Below are positions 18,952-26,515 of a stretch of 64,000 nt of DNA, in pieces. The stretch is from the NCBI GenBank assembly GCA_963761005.1, contig CAVXFK010000026.1, positions 310,001-374,000 on the forward strand, given 5' to 3'. The position numbers were made by a program, and so were the translations under genes. Source of the stretch: DASWJZ01 sp963761005 (lineage in GTDB: Bacteria > Pseudomonadota > Alphaproteobacteria > Rhizobiales > Afifellaceae). The notes under the pieces were generated by a model that saw nothing but the letters and a program-made list of their open reading frames with translations, ran no database searches and had not been told where the DNA came from. The number at the start of each line of letters is the position of its first letter. Positions within the stretch are counted from its first letter, which is position 1.

Positions 18952-19004
18952 GCGGTTTCGGAAAGACGGGACGCGACCGCAACCGAGCCATGCTTGCAAT
19001 CAAC

Positions 19005-19149
19005 CTCTCATCCTGAGGTGCGAGGCGCGCGAGCGCCGAGCCTCGAAGGATCGGATGCAAGGCACAAGCCTTCGAGCCCGCTGGAGCCCATGTGGTTCGA
19101 GGCTCGCCCTTCGGCAGGCTCAGGGCTCGCACCTCACCATGAGGGTGTT
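19005..19149. repeat. Palindromic intergenic repeat, family A (full copy)
   Basis: The element runs from CTCTCATCCTGAGGTGCGAG to CACCTCACCATGAGGGTG, with near-complementary ends and inner arms GCCTCGAAGGATCGG and TGGTTCGAGGCTCGCCC. It belongs with the copies at 7931-8056 and 17692-17742. It separates the two VOC-tail remnants, and the whole 18952-19361 gap holds only this repeat and the second remnant. The arrangement suggests that recombination between repeats took part in breaking the old genes. Confidence 0.65.
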
Positions 19150-19177
19150 GGTGGATGCGCCGGATGATGAGCGTCAA

Positions 19178-19276
19178 GTGCAGATCACGCCGCGCGAGGC
19201 CAAGCGCGCGTTCGCCACGATGATGGAGACGAAGAAGATCGATGTGGCGGTGATCGAGAAGGCGAGGCGGGGGTAG
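19178..19276 (+). pseudogene. Second remnant of a VOC-family C-terminus
   Basis: The frame reads VQITPREAKRAFATMMETKK and continues IDVAVIEKARRG before a stop. ITPREAKRAF...MM.TKKID is the typical end of PhnB-like (VOC, PF06983-type) proteins. There is no metal-binding or glyoxalase-fold sequence upstream; the preceding bases are the intergenic repeat. It parallels the tail in the 18793-18951 remnant (about 17 of 24 positions alike), so the two are duplicated ends of related genes. Confidence 0.5.
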
Positions 19277-19361
19277 AACTGAAATCCTCGTTGACCACGG
19301 ATTTTCAGCGGAAGGATGGCGCTCTAGATATCGCCCCCTTTGGTCCCAGCCGCGCGAATGA

Positions 19362-20699
19362 TCAGAACTGGCCACCGCGAAGGCGTCCGAGCTCAGTGTC
19401 TGCGACTTCAAGCGGCAGTGCAAAAAAGTCGAAACGCTCGTAGGGCGGCGTCAGTAGCTGGTGCATGAACTCGGCAAGATTGTCGCGTAGCTGGTCGAGA
19501 GTTGCCTGACTGATCAGCGTTATTTCCTGCGTATGGCTTGCGCGGCCGTCGGAGACCACACGGTCGTGATTCAGGCTGGTGAGACACCGGTTGTCGAGCC
19601 CGGTAAAGCGGCACTCGACTGCGATTGCCTCGACATTCTCAAATGCTTCAGAGAAACGGGAGGCGAAAAGGATACCTTCCCCGACGCGCCAGACCGGCAG
19701 CGTGATATCGATCCCCGTACCGGGTGCGATGCGGTCCGCCAAGCTGTCCTCGGTGTAACCGCGAATAGTGTAGAGCTTGCCGTCGCGGGAAGCGCGCCAG
19801 AAATCGGCATGCGCTGCATCATCAAAGTTCCGCTTGCGTTCAATCGGACGACCGACCCACGCTTCCACGAACTCACCGTGCGGATACGGTGTCCATCCTG
19901 GAGTAGTCATATTCAGGAAAACTGACCATCCCGTGAGTCTGATCCGCTGAGCGGCCTCCAGTCTCGTCTGAAGCTCGGCCAGACTGGCTGCAGGCTGTGC
20001 GGCGACAAGAGAAAATCCCATTTCGTAATAGCCGAGGGGAAAGCGTGCCGGCGCACTTTGCGGCAAGTCTTCGACGAGTTCGGACCAGCGGGCGTGGGCA
20101 GCCTCGCAGAAGAAGTGAAGTTCATCGTGTGCATTGGGCGGCAATGGGTTTGCCTCGATGCGTCCGGATACGATAGAACGGATCGCCTCGAGCATGTCCT
20201 CGCGACCCGCCAGAACGCAGCGTCGCAGCAGCGCTCGCCATTCCTCCGCAGTCTGCGGTTCCTCGCTGCGCGGTCCCGGTTTGCGGATGTAGCAGCGGTT
20301 TTGCGCGATCACGCCCGTACACTCCCGTCTGCTCATGACCGGTTCCGTCCTATTTCCGGGGATGACGATGATCGGGTGAATGGCCTGCGTGGTCGGGTGC
20401 GGGACGTTGTGGAGTTCGCAGTGAAACGGGGGCGTAGCGAAGCGATGAACGGCGGCATTGACGGCGTCTTGCGAAACCTCCGGTACGTTTGCAGGGCGAG
20501 CGATCGATTTGAGTTGATGGCCGTGATCCTCGAAGCCCACGACGATGTAGCCGCCGCCGTGATTGGCCAGGGCAATGGCGGCCTTTGCCAGAATGGCCTT
20601 GTGTTCGTTTGTCCCCAAATCGAGCCAAGTCTTGTATTCGGCGGCAAGGTCTTCGCGGGGTTCGCCCAACAGTGGCTGCAGTTCTTCGATTGTTGGCAT
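19362..20699 (-). CDS. AlbA_2 (Schlafen-type) domain-containing protein
   Basis: This 445-aa protein has an N-terminal AlbA_2 domain (about residues 1-150), seen in EPREDLAAEYKTWLDL, then AKAAIALANHGGGYIVVGFE and a region ending RCYIRKPG. The C-terminal two thirds (residues 190-445) are not recognised. AlbA_2 domains bind nucleic acids and occur in transcription regulators and in several anti-phage or toxin-like proteins. The ATG at 20699 is used because the frame further upstream lacks similarity to the domain. The gene looks more AT-rich than its surroundings and stands alone in the accessory patch, which suggests horizontal transfer. A defence role is possible but not shown. Confidence 0.75.
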   Translation of the reverse strand: MPTIEELQPLLGEPREDLAAEYKTWLDLGTNEHKAILAKAAIALANHGGGYIVVGFEDHGHQLKSIARPANVPEVSQDAVNAAVHRFATPPFHCELHNVPHPTTQAIHPIIVIPGNRTEPVMSRRECTGVIAQNRCYIRKPGPRSEEPQTAEEWRALLRRCVLAGREDMLEAIRSIVSGRIEANPLPPNAHDELHFFCEAAHARWSELVEDLPQSAPARFPLGYYEMGFSLVAAQPAASLAELQTRLEAAQRIRLTGWSVFLNMTTPGWTPYPHGEFVEAWVGRPIERKRNFDDAAHADFWRASRDGKLYTIRGYTEDSLADRIAPGTGIDITLPVWRVGEGILFASRFSEAFENVEAIAVECRFTGLDNRCLTSLNHDRVVSDGRASHTQEITLISQATLDQLRDNLAEFMHQLLTPPYERFDFFALPLEVADTELGRLRGGQF

Positions 20700-20792
20700 G
20701 AATCGCCACCTCAATGAGTCTGCGTCGGGTCTGCACGGCCCTTTTTGAAACCCGCGGCGCGAGGCGGATGGCCTTGGGCCGACCTCTGCCAA

Positions 20793-20894
20793 CTAGGCCG
20801 GATCACCATCGGTCGCGTACAGCTTCGCGAATTCGCTATGTTCCAGCGCGGCGTCCTTCTCGTCGGTGAGGACGACGGCGTTGGCGCCATGCAC
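20793..20894 (-). other. Short unassigned frame downstream of the DUF2442 gene
   Basis: In the same frame as the DUF2442 gene and just after its TAG stop there is a further open stretch reading GANAVVLTDEKDAALEHSEF and ending with KLYATDGDPA. It has only a GTG as possible start. The composition looks protein-like, so it may be a decayed extension of the neighbouring gene or the end of another lost gene. I do not recognise it. Confidence 0.25.
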
Positions 20895-20909
20895 GATCGC
20901 GCGGTCCCG

Positions 20910-21182
20910 CTACTCCACCGCGTCTGCCCTTCTGAGCAAACCCTGCGCCTTCATCTCCGCGTGCAGCGTCTCCGGGTCCCAGTCGTAGCCGTTCGGCCAG
21001 GTGAGCGCGCCGTCCTCGATGAAGACCCGCGCGAAATAGTCGGCGCTCTTGAGCGGCGCCGCCGCCGTCCCGTTCTTCTCCGCAATCGAGGAAAAATCGC
21101 GCACGCCGATGGTGCCGTCGGAGAATGCGATCTCCAGCCTGTGCCCGCCGAGGGCTTTGACGCCGATGACGTCGATCATCAT
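20910..21182 (-). CDS. DUF2442 domain-containing protein
   Basis: This 90-aa protein is typical of DUF2442: it opens IDVIGVKALGGHRLEIAFSD and contains the conserved FARVFIEDGALTWPNGYDWD followed by a short helical end. DUF2442 genes are very often paired with a DUF4160 gene, and such pairs have been suggested to be toxin-antitoxin-like. Here the ATG at 21182 overlaps the stop of the DUF4160 frame (ATGA), so the two are coupled. The open frame extends further upstream only as a shadow of DUF4160. Confidence 0.82.
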   Translation of the reverse strand: MMIDVIGVKALGGHRLEIAFSDGTIGVRDFSSIAEKNGTAAAPLKSADYFARVFIEDGALTWPNGYDWDPETLHAEMKAQGLLRRADAVE

Positions 21183-21439
21183 TCGAGACCTTCGATCCGC
21201 TCCAGCGGCTCGTCGCTTCGCGCCGCACGCCAGTTCTGCATGAGCGCATCCCTCCGCAGATCGGTCCATTCCTTCATCAGCCGCGCCGTGGTCGCCGGCA
21301 GCCGTCCGTCGAGCACCGAGCCGTCGGCGATCAGCACGCGCGCCCGCTAGCCCTGATAGCGCACGTGCACATGCGGCGGCTCATGGTCATTATAATACAT
21401 CCGCACGGCGATGCCGAGAAAGTAGGCGATTGTCGGCAT
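21179..21439 (-). pseudogene. DUF4160 domain protein with in-frame amber codon
   Basis: Translation from the ATG at 21439 gives MPTIAYFLGIAVRMYYNDHE and continues PPHVHVRYQG, the standard DUF4160 start, then a TAG stop (21347-21349). The same frame continues RARVLIADGSVLDGRLPATT through to a stop overlapping the DUF2442 start. The sequence is otherwise intact on both sides. A substitution (for example of a Glu, Gln or Lys codon) has apparently made the amber codon, so the gene is either recently inactivated or mis-sequenced. The segment after the stop has no good start of its own. Confidence 0.75.
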
Positions 21440-21630
21440 CGGGCGTTTGCGTCTCCACGAGACCGTCATGATCACAAAGGCACGCCGCCGGCGCAAGGCG
21501 GCGGAAGGCGGCTCACTCCACTACGGTCAGGGTCGCAGTCCTTCCGGTCCCGATCCAAAGCCGGACGCCCGCCCGCTTCCGGCTCGCCCCGGTCGTGTTA
21601 GAAAGGGCGTCTGACCCGCGAGGACGATCC

Positions 21631-21843
21631 ATGTCACGGCGCTTTCGTTTCCCGGCCTTCGTTCTGCTCCCGCTCCTCTCGCTGGCGGTCGTCGCGGTCG
21701 CTGCGACCGACGTTGCGAATGCGCAGTCTGGCGAGCTGAATTGGCCCTCCAAGCAGCTCATCCACCCGCGCGATATTACGCTGAGCTATCCCTGCGGCGG
21801 CGGGGCGACCTGCGATCTCGCCGGCTTCATGGGAAGCATATGA
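21631..21843 (+). CDS. Small exported protein of unknown function
   Basis: This is a 70-aa protein with a clear signal peptide (Arg-rich MSRRFRF, then a hydrophobic stretch, cleavage likely after VANA). The mature part is about 40 residues (QSGELNWPSKQLIHPRDITL, then SYPCGGGATCDLAGFMGSI) and contains two Cys that could form a disulfide. The stop overlaps the start of the DsbA-like gene (ATGA), so the two are probably co-translated. I do not recognise the family. Confidence 0.55.
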   Translation: MSRRFRFPAFVLLPLLSLAVVAVAATDVANAQSGELNWPSKQLIHPRDITLSYPCGGGATCDLAGFMGSI

Positions 21844-22415
21844 CCGCCTCAAGCAACACGAACACCCCCGAGCCGATCGATCTCGGCCACGGCGACATGG
21901 AGCTTGAGGTCTTTCTCGAGCCGACGTGCCCGTTCTCTAAGCTCGCCTTCGGCAAGCTCAAGCCGCTTCTGGACGCGGTCGGCGAGGATGCGCTGACGGT
22001 CAAGATTCGCTTCGTGTCGCAGCCCTGGCACCTCTTCTCCGGCATCGTGACGCGGACGATCCTCGCCGCGACCGCGACGCCGGGCGGAAAGGAGGCGGGC
22101 CTTGCCGCGATGCGCGGCGTCTACGACCACCGCGAGGAATTCGAGTTCGAGGACCATTCCTCCGGCCCGAACATGGACCGCACACCAGCCGAGATCATCG
22201 CGCAGATCTCCGATCTCGCCGGCGTCGATCTGTCAGAGGCGTTCAAGCTGCCGAGCGTTGGCGCCGCGCTCCGCTGGCACACGCGCTACGCGCGCCAGAA
22301 CGGCGTGCATTTCTCGCCGACCTTTGTGGTCAACCGCATCGTCAACAACGCCATGAGCAGCAGCCAGACGATCGAGGATTGGGCGAAGGAACTGGGGCTG
22401 GAAGTGAGGCGCTGA
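21840..22415 (+). CDS. DsbA-like thioredoxin-fold protein (single active-site Cys)
   Basis: This 191-aa protein resembles DsbA-family thioredoxin-fold proteins: strand ELEVFLEPTCPFSKLAFGKL with a CPFS motif (Cys30) instead of CxxC, then an inserted helical domain (GLAAMRGVYDHREEFEFED) and the cis-Pro strand VHFSPTFVVNRIVNN. No signal peptide is seen, so it is likely cytoplasmic, closer to a monothiol reductase or 2-hydroxychromene-isomerase-like protein than to periplasmic DsbA. It is coupled to the small exported protein upstream. Confidence 0.8.
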   Translation: MTASSNTNTPEPIDLGHGDMELEVFLEPTCPFSKLAFGKLKPLLDAVGEDALTVKIRFVSQPWHLFSGIVTRTILAATATPGGKEAGLAAMRGVYDHREEFEFEDHSSGPNMDRTPAEIIAQISDLAGVDLSEAFKLPSVGAALRWHTRYARQNGVHFSPTFVVNRIVNNAMSSSQTIEDWAKELGLEVRR

Positions 22416-22536
22416 GGGCGAAGCGGCGCCGCGAAAAAACGCGAGCCTATCGAGGCATCCCCCGTGCGGAGGTCGTGCAGGATGAACTAAACGAATTAGC
22501 CCTGCCTTGTCGCAGCCACGGCCGTTGGCGAAGAAA

Positions 22537-23286
22537 TCAGAACGAAGCGAGCAGGCCGCCGTCGACGACGTGATAGGAGCCGGTGATGAAGCTTGAATCG
22601 TCGGAGATCAGGAACGCCGCGAGCTGGGCGACCTCGATCGGCCGGCCGATGCGGTTCAGCGCGTGCTTCGATCCCCATTCGGCGAGCACGGCCGCCGGGT
22701 TCTCCGGGTTCCAGTGGCGCGCATTGGCATGCGCCATCGGCGTCTCGATCGTGCCCGGGCAGATGGCGGTCACGCGGATGTTCTCTTTGCCGTGGTCGAG
22801 CGCCATCACCCGCGTCAGCGAGAGAACGGCGCCCTTGGTGGCGGCATAGGCGGCGACGCCGGCCTGCGTCGCGATGGCCTGGATGGACGACATGTTGACG
22901 ATCGACCCGCCGCCGTTCGCGATCATGTGCGGGACGACGTGCTTGGAGAGCAGGAAGATCGCCTTCAGGTTGACGTTCATCACCCTGTCCCAGTCGTCCT
23001 CCGGCATCTCCACGACGCTGCCGTGAAGCTCGATCCCGGCCGAGTTCAGCAGTCCCGTGACCGGGCCGAGCGCGGCCGCCTTGTCGGCGACCGCCTTGCA
23101 GTCCGTTGCTTTCGTCACGTCCGCGGCGGCGGGATGGATGCGGTCCGACGCGATGGCCTGGAGGCCGGCCTCGTTGATGTCGACGGCGACGACGGTCGCC
23201 CCGCACTCCGCGAAATGCTGCGCCGATGCTTGGCCAAGCCCCGACGCCGCGCCGGTGACGATCACTACGCCCGATAGCTTCGTCAC
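22537..23286 (-). CDS. SDR family NAD(P)-dependent oxidoreductase
   Basis: This is a 249-aa classical short-chain dehydrogenase. The cofactor motif is TGAASGLG (residues 11-18), with Asp in VVAVDINEAG suggesting NAD preference. NSAG lies near 80, the catalytic Ser in NMSSIQAIA, and Tyr/Lys in YAATK. The C-terminus SSFITGSYHVVDGGLLASF is standard for the family. The substrate cannot be inferred; 3-oxoacyl, sugar or hydroxy-acid substrates are possible. It is a single gene on the minus strand. Confidence 0.9.
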   Translation of the reverse strand: MTKLSGVVIVTGAASGLGQASAQHFAECGATVVAVDINEAGLQAIASDRIHPAAADVTKATDCKAVADKAAALGPVTGLLNSAGIELHGSVVEMPEDDWDRVMNVNLKAIFLLSKHVVPHMIANGGGSIVNMSSIQAIATQAGVAAYAATKGAVLSLTRVMALDHGKENIRVTAICPGTIETPMAHANARHWNPENPAAVLAEWGSKHALNRIGRPIEVAQLAAFLISDDSSFITGSYHVVDGGLLASF

Positions 23287-23403
23287 TCTACGCCGACGCC
23301 CCGCTCAAAGTCGCTGCCCGCGCGAACGCCGGCATTGTGGTGCGATAGGGGGCAATCTGCAAGATTGAGTGAGGACAACTCGGCCATTGAGGTAGGTGCT
23401 CTG

Positions 23404-24108
23404 TCAATCGACCGCCTCCCGCTCCGCCCTGACCACCGCCACGTTCATCATGCTTCGCAGCTCGAACCCGATCGCCTCATACAACCCGATCGCCGCAGCG
23501 TTCGTCGCATAAGCATGAAGATACGGCGTCTCGCCGCGCTCCAAAACGCGATGCGTCATGAAGACCGAGAGCAGCCGGCCGAGACCGTGCCTCTGAAAAT
23601 CCGGGTGCGTGCAGACGCCGCTCACCTCCGTGAACCCCTCCTGCTTCATCCGCTCGCCGGCCATCGCCGCGAGCCGGCCGTCGATCTTCACGCCGAAGAA
23701 TTCTCCGAGCGCCTGCGCGCGGAGCGTGAACGGGCCGGGCTTCGTCAGCGTCGCGAGCGTAAGCATCTCCGCCGCGTCGGCCTCGGTCAGCCGCTCGATG
23801 TGTGCGTCCGCCACCTTTGGCGGCGTGCGCGTCAGGGCCATCTGCACGGCATCCGCTTTGATGACGGTTGCGAACCCGCGCGGCGCCACGATCGCGTCGG
23901 CCTGGAGGAGGAGTAGGCTCTCGCCGGGCGCGGCAAGCGCGGCGAGCGCCGCGAGAGACTCCTCGCTGTCGTCGCGCACCGCGGCGAAGGGGATGATGGA
24001 GGACGGAAAGCGCCGCGCGAGTTCGCCGCCTTCCGCTATTTGCGCCTGCCGCGTGGTGAGCGCGCTCCAGACCGGCCGATCGAGGGGATGTCCGAGGATG
24101 TGCGTCAT
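23404..24108 (-). CDS. GNAT family N-acetyltransferase (FR47-like)
   Basis: This 234-aa protein has an N-terminal part of about 120 residues of unclear fold, then a C-terminal GNAT domain: GRLAAMAGERMKQEGFTEVS, VCTHPDFQRHGLGRLLSVFM with acetyl-CoA motif QRHGLG, and ATNAAAIGLYEAIGFELRS. The ATG at 24108 overlaps the MarR stop (ATGA), which fixes the start; the longer open frame is a shadow. It is co-transcribed with the MarR regulator, so its expression probably responds to the same ligand. The substrate is unknown. Confidence 0.85.
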   Translation of the reverse strand: MTHILGHPLDRPVWSALTTRQAQIAEGGELARRFPSSIIPFAAVRDDSEESLAALAALAAPGESLLLLQADAIVAPRGFATVIKADAVQMALTRTPPKVADAHIERLTEADAAEMLTLATLTKPGPFTLRAQALGEFFGVKIDGRLAAMAGERMKQEGFTEVSGVCTHPDFQRHGLGRLLSVFMTHRVLERGETPYLHAYATNAAAIGLYEAIGFELRSMMNVAVVRAEREAVD

Positions 24109-24608
24109 CGGCGCTTCTTTCCGGCGGGTTTGTCGCGGCGCGCGAGCGGCTTCGCGGCAAGGCCGTCCTCGATCGCCGCGAGCTGATCGAGCAGCGGCCC
24201 CGACAGCGCGCCGCAGAGATCGGCGACCGCGCCCTCGATACGCGGCCACACCTCCCGCTTCGAAAGATCGACGAGCGCCTGGCCCTTCTTGGTGAGCGAG
24301 ATGATCCTTCGCCGCTGATCCTCCGGCGACTGCCGTGCCTTGACCAGGCCGAGCGCGACGAGCTGCGAAAGGGTCCGCGTGGCGCCCGGCTGGGTGATCC
24401 CGACGGCGTCGGCGAGCTCGCCGATGGTGAGCGGCCCGTGCCTGTCGAGCGCGCCGAGGAAAGGATATTGGCTCGCCTGCAGTGCGACGCCCATCTCGTC
24501 CATGATGCGCTGCGTGTCCGCCTGCAGGCGCTCGCCGATGCGCCTCAGGCGGCTCCCGAGCGTCAGGAAACCGTATCTGCGAACGATGTCTTCGACCATG
24601 ATCGCCAC
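24105..24608 (-). CDS. MarR family transcriptional regulator
   Basis: This 167-aa winged-helix regulator has the MarR core FLGALDRHGPLTIGELADAV, recognition helix TQPGATRTLSQLVALGLV and wing SPEDQRRRIISLTKKG, with a Lys/Arg-rich C-terminal tail. The listed start is a GTG; an ATG three codons downstream (24599) is equally possible. It heads a two-gene operon with a GNAT acetyltransferase. A perfect palindrome in its promoter is a likely autoregulatory operator. Confidence 0.88.
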   Translation of the reverse strand: MAIMVEDIVRRYGFLTLGSRLRRIGERLQADTQRIMDEMGVALQASQYPFLGALDRHGPLTIGELADAVGITQPGATRTLSQLVALGLVKARQSPEDQRRRIISLTKKGQALVDLSKREVWPRIEGAVADLCGALSGPLLDQLAAIEDGLAAKPLARRDKPAGKKRR

Positions 24609-24631
24609 GCCGGCTTTTGTTATGCTTCATG

Positions 24632-24643
24632 CGTTATATAACG
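24632..24643. promoter_or_regulatory. Palindromic operator in the marR promoter
   Basis: CGTTATATAACG is a perfect 12-base palindrome about 24 bases upstream of the MarR gene start, in an unusually AT-rich stretch that also holds ACATATAATATGT, a second near-palindrome. MarR proteins bind such short AT-rich dyads over their own promoters. The position fits autorepression. Confidence 0.6.
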
Positions 24644-24795
24644 ACACATATAATATGTCCAGCTGGCGCGCGACGGCTGCGCCTCGCGATTGAAACTTCG
24701 CCGCTCGGCGCCGCTCGTGAACGCGCGACTCTCTGGCAAAAGCCGTATCGTGCTACTTGGTGAGAGGGGCCGCTCGGCGCCTCGGGGGACAAACG

Positions 24796-25602
24796 ATGTC
24801 TGAGACATCCCGCCACGACGCCTGGCAGGCGGGCGATAGCTACGACTTGTACATGGGGCGGTGGAGCCGCCAGATTGCACCACGCTTTCTCGACTGGCTC
24901 GACGCGCCAGACGGCCTGGATTGGCTGGAGATCGGTTGCGGGACGGGTGCCCTGTCGGCAGCCATCCTGGCGCAGTGCGCCCCAAGGAGCCTGATCTCGA
25001 TAGACCCGTCGGAAGGCTTCATCGCAAGGGCACGCTTAAATGTTCCGGATCAGCGTGTGTCGTTTCAGGTGGGGGACGCCCAGGCGCTGACTCTGGAGAC
25101 GGCCAGCCGGGACCTTGTCGTATCCGCGTTGGTTCTGAATTTTGTGCCCGACAGGGAGAGGGCGCTCGCCGAGATGAAGCGGGTGGCGCGCGCCGGTGGA
25201 ACGGTCGGATTTTATGTTTGGGACTATCCGGGCGGCGGCGTGGAGTTCATGCGCGCCTTCTGGAATGCCGCGACGGCCCTCGATGCCAATGCACAAGACC
25301 TCACCGAGGACAGGCGCTTTCCCTTTTGCACGCCGGACGGGCTGAGTGATTTGGCCGAGAGAGCCGGCCTGGCGTCAGTGATCTGCACGCCGATTGAGGC
25401 GCCAACGCTATTCAAGGACTTCGAGGACTATTGGCACCCGTTCACCTTGGGGGCCGGACCGGCGCCGGGCTATTGCGTCAGTCTCGACCCCGACGCCCGT
25501 CAGCGCTTGAAGGAGACCTTGAGCAAAAGCCTACCGCGCGGCGAGGACGGGTCGATCCCGCTCACGATAAGAGCGTGGGCGATCAAGGCCGTAGTCGCTT
25601 GA
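24796..25602 (+). CDS. Class I SAM-dependent methyltransferase
   Basis: This 268-aa methyltransferase has motif I LDWLEIGCGTGALSAAI, the acidic residue after strand 2 (ISIDPSEGFI), motif II in VGDAQALTLETASRDLVVSA (in part) and motif III region LAEMKRVARAGGTVGFYVWD. It resembles the UbiE/COQ5-like and Methyltransf_11 groups. The ATG at 24796 follows a GGGGGAC element; the open frame extends 13 codons upstream. The substrate is unknown. It is divergent from the MarR operon across about 190 bases. Confidence 0.85.
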   Translation: MSETSRHDAWQAGDSYDLYMGRWSRQIAPRFLDWLDAPDGLDWLEIGCGTGALSAAILAQCAPRSLISIDPSEGFIARARLNVPDQRVSFQVGDAQALTLETASRDLVVSALVLNFVPDRERALAEMKRVARAGGTVGFYVWDYPGGGVEFMRAFWNAATALDANAQDLTEDRRFPFCTPDGLSDLAERAGLASVICTPIEAPTLFKDFEDYWHPFTLGAGPAPGYCVSLDPDARQRLKETLSKSLPRGEDGSIPLTIRAWAIKAVVA

Positions 25603-25776
25603 AGCCGTTGCTTACTGTGGCGTCACAGAAGCCACGCGGGTCGACGCTGGCCAATCAAGCGGAGTGAATAGGCCGGCGCATAGGCCGCACGTATCAGCCT
25701 TGGAGGCGCGCCGGTCCTTGCCGTAGAACTCATTCGCAATCTTGCATGCGTTCGGATTGAACCAGGGAGGAGAGGG

Positions 25777-26094
25777 ATGAGACGGATCATGTTGGCGGCC
25801 GCGGCGGTTTCGGCGCTCGCCGTGTCGCAGCCGGCGTCGGCGAGCCCTGCCGATGAGATGTGCAAGCTCACGGCCGGCGCCGGCCACGCCGATCAAATCG
25901 GCGATGCCGCCCGCTCGCCGCTTCAAGCGCCCTTTGTCGCCGCCACCAGCATGATCGCCGCAAGCGCGCCGATCGCAAGCTTCCACGCATCGGTGCGTTT
26001 CCTGAGCCCCGGCAGGCCTAGCGGCTTGATGACCTGCACGGCCATCGCCAGCACGATCAGAAGCGAAAGCGCCTTCGTCATGAGCGCGGCATAA
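25777..26094 (+). CDS. Possible truncated exported protein
   Basis: A very good ribosome-binding site (GGGAGGAGAGGG) precedes an ATG that starts a clear signal peptide, RRIMLAAAAVSALAVSQPAS, with cleavage likely after ASA. Only about 25 further residues look like a normal mature protein (SPADEMCKLTAGAGHADQIG). From about 25910 the frame runs antisense through the small membrane-protein gene on the other strand and is not credible. The original gene seems to have lost its 3' part at this junction. Confidence 0.3.
   Translation: MRRIMLAAAAVSALAVSQPASASPADEMCKLTAGAGHADQIGDAARSPLQAPFVAATSMIAASAPIASFHASVRFLSPGRPSGLMTCTAIASTIRSESAFVMSAA
25923..26081 (-). CDS. Small membrane protein (52 aa)
   Basis: This short gene, starting ATG at 26081 and ending TGA at 25923, encodes MTKALSLLIVLAMAVQVIKP, then LGLPGLRKRTDAWKLAIGAL and a second hydrophobic end AAIMLVAATKGA. 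It has two membrane segments separated by a basic loop. Very similar small proteins with a VQLIKPLGLPGLRRR-type core occur across Rhizobiales as conserved hypotheticals. No function is known. Confidence 0.7.
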   Translation of the reverse strand: MTKALSLLIVLAMAVQVIKPLGLPGLRKRTDAWKLAIGALAAIMLVAATKGA

Positions 26095-26223
26095 GGGACA
26101 AGGCCGCGCGCGTCGATACCGGACGGGTGTCGCGCTACCTACTGCGGCGAAACAGCCGATGCCGTAGCTTGATTGTCTCCATTCGGGTAACTTCGGCATC
26201 CCTGAACAGGGAGGATCAAACCA

Positions 26224-26493
26224 ATGAATATAGGAATTGTCCGTCACAAGGTGGCCGACTACGGCAAGTGGCGCCCTGTCTTCGACGCTGACGAAGGGAA
26301 CCGCCGTGCCGCCGGACTGACGAACCCGCGCGTCTTCCGCTCGGCCGACGACAAGAACGAAATCGTGACGATCTTCGACATCGCGGACATCAAGAAGGCC
26401 AAGGAGTTCGCCACGTCGCCGAATCTGAAGGACGCCATGATGAAGGCAGGCGTCGTCGACCAGCCGAGCATATTCCTCCTGGTATCGGCGTGA
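26224..26493 (+). CDS. Hypothetical protein, dimeric alpha/beta-barrel type
   Basis: This 89-aa protein starts MNIGIVRHKVADYGKWRPVF and contains GLTNPRVFRSADDKNEIVTI followed by FDIADIKKAKEFATSPNLKD. The pattern of strand, Y-x-K-W-R-x-x-F helix, and strand with EV/IV-x-x-FD is that of small ferredoxin-like dimeric barrels (antibiotic-monooxygenase or DUF1330-like). It has a GGGAGGA ribosome-binding site. The function is unknown. Confidence 0.75.
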   Translation: MNIGIVRHKVADYGKWRPVFDADEGNRRAAGLTNPRVFRSADDKNEIVTIFDIADIKKAKEFATSPNLKDAMMKAGVVDQPSIFLLVSA

Positions 26494-26515
26494 TATCGGC
26501 GGCCGAAGTCTCAGC

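Noticed and set aside
17520..21440. Integrative element with attachment sites
   Set aside because: No integrase, transposase, tRNA gene or direct-repeat boundary was seen around the accessory patch; intergenic repeats alone do not make an element.
25612..26247. 211-codon minus-strand frame around the small membrane-protein gene
   Set aside because: No homology is visible, it is in a different frame from the convincing 52-aa gene, and its sequence is low in structured motifs.
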